DNA of 64,000 nt from Xestospongia muta (lineage: Eukaryota; Porifera; Demospongiae; Haplosclerida; Petrosiidae), in NCBI GenBank assembly GCA_963693285.1, contig OY848917.1, positions 10,478,192 through 10,542,191 of the forward strand, given 5' to 3'. Shown here piece by piece: positions 27,301 through 36,300 of the stretch (positions are counted from its first letter, which is position 1; every line of letters begins with the position of its first letter). The notes under the pieces are model-generated. The model was not told where the DNA came from and did not search any database. It saw only the letters and a program-made list of their open reading frames with translations. The translations under genes and the position numbers were made by a program.

Positions 27301-30300
27301 GTCACTCCTCACTTCAAAAAGAAATGGGTCTAGGACACTAGGACACTAGCATACATCATTAGCACAATCAGAATGTAACATCCAAAATAACACTATTAAA
27401 AGACACTCTACAGTAAGCTTAACACTTCTGTAGATTTAAGTACTGCAGTAAGTCTTAGTCATAAAGTGTTAAATGAGAAGCAGTCTAAGTTTTAATAGCT
27501 ACCAATAATTAATTTTTTGTCTGGCAGCAATGTGTTTGCTGACTTGCCTATGAGCTATGGCAAGAGTTTATGTAACAGTTGTATTTTAAAGTATCTTTCT
27601 AACTAATATATTAATAGTTGTAGTTGCTACTCCATTAACAGATAACACAAACATTTTTTAAGTACACCTAATCAGCAAAGCACACTAAAAAAACCTACAT
27701 TTCATTCTGATGCAGAAACTGTATACCATATTGTGAGAAGATTGTGCATATGTCATCAATTACACCATCTTGATTAGAAAAAAGAATGCAATTAACAGAT
27801 TTTCCTAGCTCTTGCAAGAATCAAGATTGTACTACATCTTCCTTGAAATATCCCCAAAAGAAAGAACAAAATGTAATACCAAGTTGATAAAGACAACTTA
27901 TCAAAGCTTGAATTTTTTTAAACTTCTGATTGTAGCCTATATCACTCATCAATGGGCTGTAACTTCCTTTGGTTAAGGGAGAGACTTACATATTAGTAGA
28001 TCTATCAGGACACAGAAACTTTCAGGATTGTAAATGTAGTGATGGCTAATATCAGTATAATACAAACAATGCAAACAAGATAATAGGAATGACAATTGTG
28101 TCATCCCTACATAATAGCACAGGTACTACATCAATTTAGGATTCTCACCAACTATCTAATTCACTTTTAAAAAATTACTGATATATTTTTGCATTCTATG
28201 CTTGTGCTAATGTGTAGGGATGATGCAATTGCAATCCCTACTATCACATATTTCTGATAATGTTAGTCTATGACTTCTTTTAATAATAATCTACTTTTAC
28301 ACAGGATGGTAATACTGCATTGCATATTGCCTGCAAAGAAGGTCATATAAATGTTATACAATGCTTGCTATCTCAAGGAGCAGATATGACTATTAAAAAT
28401 ATTGAGGGTAAGACTCCATTAGATGAATGTTGTGACACAAGCAAGGATAAAATTGTTGCTCTTTTCTCTAAGTATGATCCAAAACGAGGTGAGGTATTAA
28501 ACAACAACAATGTAATACTCCTACTTGTTTCATTTGTGATTATTTAGTTTTGGAAGATGCGTCTAAATGGAATATTGAATACCTCAATGAAGAGCAGGTT
28601 TTTGAAAAACCAGACTACGGAGTCAAATTTATCATTCCACCATCATCAGTGGAAGTAGGGCGAGAAGTCATAACTGAAGTCAAAGTAGTTGTACCAGAGG
28701 AATCCCAATTTACCCTCCCTCATGATGTTGAGCTTGTAAGCTGTTTCTATAAGATTGAAATAACAGGAAAATTCTCCAGACCTATTGAGCTTCATCTTCA
28801 ACATAATGTTGAAATAAGATCAGTAGAAGTGAGTCAACAGCTTGCTTTTATAACAGCTAAAGGACCACCACCTTATAAGTTTGAGCTTGTGCCAATTGAT
28901 ATCAATCAAATGTTTAAACCTCATGACAATTCTGGTGTTGTAAAAGCTTTCGATTTTTGTGTGTACGGTATAGTCAAGTGGCTAAAAGCTGCTTTCTGTC
29001 TACAACCATCTTCCAGCTATGCTATGACAGTTTTTTTAAGCGAATTTTAAATTTCAGTTGGGTAGTCCAAGCTGTCATCACAAAAAACCTTGGACCCTTT
29101 ATTAAGGTAATCAGTTTACTAATTATGCAAAATCTGAAAATGCTAACTAAAATTTTGCTGTCTTTGCAGAATTCTCATCTTATAAAAATGTGTACTGTTC
29201 TTTCTGTTCTAGAGAGTGAACACAGAGAAATTTTTTGAGAATTGTAAACAGATCGAACAATTCACTTTCCACTTTGATCCAGTGGTCAATAAGGTGACAT
29301 ACTTACTAGATAATGACTGCTATGACATCAAGGCATTGAAAACACCCTGTCAAGTAAAGGTTTCAAATTTTGTTGTATTGCTATGATTAATATTGTTGAT
29401 AAGGTCACAAAGGAAGATGTTGATAATAGTCATCCTGACACTGCTCTACTTTACTTAAAGTTTGAAGTCACACGTAAAGCTGAGCAACAAAAGCTTACAA
29501 ATTTAAAGCTTACATTTAAAGGAATGAGAGATGACGAGAGTTTAACTATTACTAGTGATGAATTACAATTGATGCAAAGCCACAATGGTATGATACATAA
29601 AAATATTTGTTATTACTGAGTTCTTTTGCTATCATATAGATAACATTATTGAGTCCACTGCTCACTCTGTCTCAAAATACGTAGAGGCCTTGTCTCAAAA
29701 AGAAAATCCTAATTATTTACTATGTTAATTAACAATTTTTTCTATACATTATCATAATAACTTTTTCTTCCTTATTAGGTAAAAAGCCTAAGAAAAATCA
29801 CCTGATGACATTACTTCACCCAATTAAGTATAAGTGGAATGCTATTGGTGAACAACTTCAGGTGGAACATGGTGTTAGAATGTCTATAATGTCTACTGGA
29901 TGCAATGTGGAATATGACGATACAAGAAAACTCTCTGAAGTACTTCAAGTTTGGATGGATAGAAAAACTTGTGAAGTATCTTGGAGAATGATCATCACTG
30001 TTATAGAGGATCCTCCAGTTGAAGAAAAAAGAGTAGCTGATGAGATACGTGATTTTTTAGCAAGAGCTGAGATCAGGAATGAATATCTCCTTTCTGATCA
30101 ACCTGGTAAAATTAAAATGATTATAATAGATAAACCCATCCTAGAATTATTTTGGAAGATCCCGACCTTATAGTAAACACTGACTAGAGCTACAGTGATT
30201 GTATTATTAGCAGCAGTGTCTATGGAAGACAATAGCTATAGAATGCTAGAAATATAGGCAAGAAGCAAGCTATTGAGAAGCTTCATCAAGTATACTAATC

Positions 30301-33300
30301 AATTATAGTACTCACGGTTGGGGTTAATTAAGTTTATAGGTTGGCATATCCATTGACAATTAAAGCATAGATATCTTTCTATTGCCACATATAGCAATAG
30401 TCTACAATAAAACAAAGTAAATGTATGTAATTATGTTCAGATACAATGTTGTCCATAATGATTATAGGATGGGCAAATTGTGTATTCTTGGCAATAAAAA
30501 TTATATTAAATTTTATTTAACTATTGTTTTGGTGTCATCCTAGGTCAAGTGATTTCCACTTTTAATTCTCCACCTCCAATTCCACCAAAAGCTACTAAGA
30601 TAAAAGGTATAATTATATAGCTATAATGTTAGATAAGAAAATGACTAGAGAGGTATTCAATGAGTAGACACTTTAAACCTATTTGAAAGAATTTAATTAA
30701 TTATATTGGTAGATGAAATGGAACAAGAAGCTCCCTTACAGTCGTCTAATCCTATTGGAGTAAGTTAGTTTGTTGTTATGATTTATTCATATAATATTAT
30801 ATGATTTCACAAACTCTTATATATTGTAATAAACGTGGTTATGCAAAAAAGCAAATGTTTTTCATAAGTCTCAAGTACATGCACAATAAATAATATTTTG
30901 TGTTCATAAATCTTTTGATATGCACATGCACATAGTGTAATTTGAATGGCTAATCAACTTTTTACTTCCATCCTATTCTAAAATATATACTTAGGTGATT
31001 GCTGATGATTGAAGTTACTAAAATAAGATAATAGACATATTAATATTGGCTTAGTCTGCTCACAATGAAATAATAATTATAATATAAGATTCTAGTAAGC
31101 AGACTTTCAAAAATTACTTCCAAAAAATGGGCTGATCATATTGAGCCAATCAATGGTCAATTTCTGTAAAGCTACTATACTGTATATAACAATATTTGAG
31201 AATGTGTGTAAGAATATGACAAATGGATTTATCTTCTAGTTTGCTGCTCATCATCTTTATAAACATGCTAAACAATGGGAGGAGAAAGATAACGATATGA
31301 TAGTAGCTACTAAACACATGGCCAGACTGATGATGAAAATGTCAAAGTTTGCCCAGTAAGTGTTATATAGTGAAATTTATACTTCTATTTGTAGTTTATT
31401 TATTGTTCATAAATGTCCATAGAACTAAACATAGCAAACACAAGTATTTTTAACTGTAGTTAATAGTCTCTAATTTAGCAATTGAAACTAATACTTTACT
31501 CTGTGTACTATAGTAATGTGTTACATTCAGTTTCACAATAATTATAATAACCTTTCTTTTATAGAGGTGAAGATAGTGATGTTAATTCTAAAGATTTTAT
31601 CCAAACAGCTAGTCTGATTGTTGAAGACAGCAATGAAGTTGTTAGAATAGCTACACAAGTGGCTGAACTCTGCACAAATAAACAACTGAAAGATGTGAGT
31701 TATGGAAAGTTAAAGAAGTATTCATACCCACAGTACCATTTAATCTTTGTATGTGTAACAAATAAGATTGTAATTACAGTAATCTGTGCTGTTCACTGCA
31801 TGGATGAGGGTTACAGAACTTGGTTTGTGAGTGTGTTTGTATGTCTGAATTCCTTCCTTTTGAATTCCTTCTTTTTCAAAACTTTTGGTGGTAAATGTTG
31901 TACTTTAACCATAAGCCAAGTTTTTGCAGATTTTTTTTTTCACAAATAAAACACTCAATAGCATATGCTAATGTAATGAGTGCACAAATATGGAATAAGA
32001 ATGAGATAAATAATGAATAGATGTACACATACATATACTAGTGTAAATGGTGAAAATGATCTTTTAGCTTTGATTTAAAAATTGAAATTGAGTCACACGA
32101 TTTAATTTCATGAAGTAGAAAATTGCAGAGAGAAAAAGAAGAGGGCATGAAAGAGTAAATGGCACCAGATGAACAGCAAAAAGGGATTGAGATGTTGTTA
32201 GTATGGTAGTGTCTGGAGGGTCTTGGAGGAGGAGGTTGAGGTGATAAAATACTACTTGGAAGAAAAGTGAAACCGTTTATAAATTTTAAGAGAAGAGTAA
32301 GTTTAGAGATAGCTTGTTGATAAGGGGACAAGATTGAAAAGTTCAAAATTTCTGTCATAGGTAGAGTGCCACTGTTTAGAACATATTTTAAGTGCAAATT
32401 TCTTTCAAAACTTTTAATATCAGATTTAGTATGAGGATCCCAAAGAGATGAACAGTAAGATAGGTGTGAAAGAACTAGCAAAGAATATAATGTAAAAAGT
32501 GATGATGGAGAGGAGAAGCGATAAATGTACGAAAGATGTAGCCAAAAATTTTACGAGACTTTGTGCACACAAAAGAGATGTGAGGAGACCAAGAGAGGTT
32601 GCTATTGATAACAGCTCCAAGGTACTTGTAAGAGTAAACACGTTCGGTGATAGAAGAGTTCATGAAAAGAGGATAGGAATGATTGACTTTTCCTAGAAAT
32701 AAGCATGTATTTTGTTTTTTGAGCATTAATTTTAGGAGATGTGATTGGATCCAAACATTAATGGTGTTGATGTCAAATTGTATGGAGGTGAAATCAGAGC
32801 TAGATGATAATGGGGCTGATAAAAGAATGTTGTCGGCACAGAGGATAAGTTTAGTAGAAGAGGAGAGTCTGAGTTTTGAGATATCATTAAGGTATAAGAT
32901 AAACAGAGTGGGCCCGGAATAGTGCTAGATGATAATGGGGCTGATAAAAGAATGTCGTCGGCATAGAGGATTAGTTTAGTAGAAGAGGAGAGTCTGAGTT
33001 TTGAGATATCATTAAGGTATAAGATAAACAGGAGTGGGCCCAGAATAGAGACTTGAGGAACTCCTGAAGTGACAAGAGTACTGTCAGAGATAACTCCATT
33101 CACCACACTTTGTTGAGAATGGTTACTTAAGTAAGAGAGAAACCAGTGGAGTAGGATTGGAGGGAGATGAAGAGAGGAGAGAGAGTCCAGCAAAAGAAAA
33201 TGAGGAATAGAATCAAAAGCTTTGCTAAGATTAAAGAAGACAGCACAGATAGAGGAGGAGGAATCAAGGGTCTGTTGCCACAAGTGAGTTGTGGAGATGA

Positions 33301-36300
33301 GAGACGATTCAATACTAAAACCCGGGTGAAAACCGAACTGATAATCAGAGAGAATGTTATTTTGAGAGCAGAAATTCTGCATCCATAGAGAAATATGCTT
33401 TTCCAACAACTTACATACAAGAATAAGAGAGAAATAGGACGATAACAGGATGGTGATGAAGGTGATGTAGATTTCAGAATAGGAGTTATATGTGAGCATT
33501 TCCATTCAGATGGGAAGGTTCCAAAAGAGATAGACTGATTGAAAGGGGATGTGAAATAGAGTAGGCAGTGGATTTTAACATTGTAGAAGAAATACCATCA
33601 GTGCCAGGTGAAGTGTCTGTTGGTAGTTGATGAATGAGTTGTAAGACTTGTTCAGGAGTACATAGTAGATCAGGAGGAGGATCACTGAGGGTGAGAGAGT
33701 GAGAGAGATATGAAGGAGAACTTGTACAAGGCTTACAACTCTGAGCAAAAAGTTATTAAGGAGGTTGGCATTGGCATCAGAAGTGGAGGCAGAAACATCA
33801 TTGTGATAGAGTGTAGGAATTTGGTTTTGCTTCTGAGTAAGCTTTTTGACAGATGACCAAAAAGATCAAGGAGAGGGTGAGAGAGACAAACGATCAAAAA
33901 ATTGTTTCTTTAGATGGAGTAGAAGTAAAAGGGTGCTATTATGCTGGTTTTTATAAGCAGACCATAGAGAAGTAAAACCAGTGCATTTCGCTCTTGCAAA
34001 TAAATGATTGTATTTCTTGACCTTGGATAGAAAAGCTTTGCTAATCCAAGGAGAGTATGTAGTAGGATAACTGACTTTAGTAGGAATAGTTATGTTCATA
34101 ATATTAAGAAACACCTCTTTAAATATTGACCAGCTTTAATTAACATTGGAATCAGACAGTAAAGAGTCCCAAGGTATGGAAGAAAGGAGGAGGTTAGCAG
34201 ACTCAAAGTCAGCTTGACCATACACCCACCTACGACTAGGACCTGGAAGATCAGTGCTAGCAGAAACACTTCGACAAATTAAAAAAAGGATAGAGTTATG
34301 GTTGGAAGTTGAGACAGGTGGTAAGATGTGACAGGAGTTGGAGGTAAGATTGGAAGGGACAAACATCAGATTAATCAGGGAAGAAGACTTAGAAAAGCCT
34401 GAACACAATACCCCTGTAGATTCTTTAACAAGTTGACTCAAATTAAATGAGTTTGTGAAAAGTTTAAGTTTCTGCGTGTGATGAGACTCCTGTAGATAAT
34501 AAGTATTAAAGTCACCCAAGAGAGCGAGATTGAGTAACTGCTGAGGTGGCATGTTAGAGAGAAAATCGAGTAAGAGGTCTAAGTCACAAGGACAATTGGG
34601 AGGACGATAGAAGGTATCAATAGTAAGGTTGAAATTCCTTGCTTTATTGATAATAGGAGAAGTTCTATGTTGGTAGGTGAAGGAAGAACAGCAGTTGAGA
34701 ATGTAGATTTAATATATACTAGAATGCCACTGCCATGGTGATTTCAATCACAGTGATGAACAATTTAGTTATGAATAGAAATTTCAGAGTCAGATATATC
34801 AGATGATAGCCATGATTCAACTATGCAAACAAGATCAGGTGAATATAGAGTACAGATAGAGGACAAATTATCGAGTTTAGCAAGAATACTTCTTGCATTA
34901 AAATAGAAGACAGTCAGGTTGTGAGAGAAGGAGGAAGAAGAGGAATCTGGGGAGATAGAAGGGAGGTTATGATATTCAACACTCTTTGAATTGGAACTTG
35001 AGGAAAAGGATGGGCAAGGGAGAGGGGGAAGAAATGTTGGATAGGGCTGATTTAGAGGATTGGGATGAGGATTTTGTTCTACCGATACGTTGATAGGTGG
35101 TGGAGTGTGAGGGAGAGGACGTTGTATTGAGGGAAGAGGCATATAAGGAAGATTGTGGGATTGACCGAGAATTTGACGAGGGTGGTTTGGTATTGAATTG
35201 ACTGGAAATTGCATTGGTGAATGAAAATGAGAGAACTGGTGAGGGAGTGCAGGTGGTTGAGGAGTTGGAAGAAGAGGCATTTTGTGAGTTGAAGGATGTT
35301 GATGATGACATGGAGTTGGAAGGAGAGGTGGTTTGTGAGGTGGTTTGCGAGGAGGATGAACTTGGGCTAAAATATGAGGGGGTTTGTTGAGGAACTTAGA
35401 GAGTAAACTAAGATTAGAATGTACATTAGAAGTATTGTGATGGGTTGGGTTTGGGGAAATAAGATGACTCTTGGAAGGATGGGAGTTAGACAGAACAGGT
35501 TGAGATGAATTTGAGGAAGTAGCTGTAGACTTCGTAATAGTGTCAGGAATAGATGACTCTGTTAGAGGTTGAAGGACAGATAATTGATTACTGAGAGATT
35601 CACATGATTTTTCTAATTTAATAATGTGATCCTTTAAATGAGAGATTTCTGTCTTCAGGGAGAAAATAAGAGAAAGAGAAGACTTGATACACAGTGGCCA
35701 GATAAAAGGAAAATCGTCAGCAACATGTTCTAGAACATTCACACATTCAGTGTGCAGCCAACAAGAGCATTGTTCACATTGTAACATAAGACCTGATTCT
35801 TCAGTTGAGGGGCATACGCACTTTACAATATCATCAGGAGGGCCAGGGTTGACTTCGACATCGCCACAGAGTAAAAGGAGCAGAAGAAGTAAGGACTTAT
35901 TGTGAGAGAGGTAAGATCGAGTAGGAAAACGTAGGTGTGAACCTTTAACAAAGCGAAAATGACGAGAAGAACGACGAGAAACTGTATAGTTGGACGAACT
36001 TGATGGGATCATCAAGGAGTTAGTTGATAGGGAAGAAGAGTAAAACCGAATATAGACTAATAAAGCAAGTGAACAGTACTACGAAAAAATTTTATCTAAA
36101 GCCTATCAAACGCTTGGTCTTATTCGTCGTACCTTTTGCCTCTCATCCTCAGTAAAGGCTAAAAAGTTTCTCTATTTGTCATTGGTTCGTTCCAAAATCA
36201 CATACTGTTCTCAAGTGTGGAGACCTTGTTTTATCAAAGATATTATTGTCCTCGAACGCATTCAACGTGGTGCTACTAAATTCATTCTCCGAGATTTCTC

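Larger units (their letters stand above)
31930..36030 (-). mobile_element. Decayed LINE (2A peptide - PHD finger - endonuclease - RT)
   Basis: Reading the minus strand: 36015-34765 holds an N-terminal region with 2A motif, a PHD-type finger (C..C, C..CS.WLH..C) and the start of the AP-endonuclease (NARSI..KL then [10 protein letters not shown]). Then come endonuclease pieces 34552-34136 and 33866-34114, RT in 33505-32732 ([25 protein letters not shown]) and the RT C-terminus at 32641-32038. The 3' end is probably the A-run complement at about 31930-31940. The layout is CR1/L2-like. Several frame breaks and a 125-bp internal duplication make it inactive. It lies antisense in the intron between tail exons 31565 and 37844. 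Confidence 0.75.

Noticed and set aside
28957..29238. Separate small gene starting at 28957
   Set aside because: The frame is the continuation of the ZU5 exon after the T7 frameshift and then runs into an intron.
29636..29728. Extra exon between the UPA-like and Death exons
   Set aside because: Donor phases do not fit the phase-1 neighbours, while direct joining does.
32499..33388. Plus-strand frames across the LINE (32499, 32683, 33167, 35684)
   Set aside because: They are antisense shadows of RT and ORF sequence on the minus strand.
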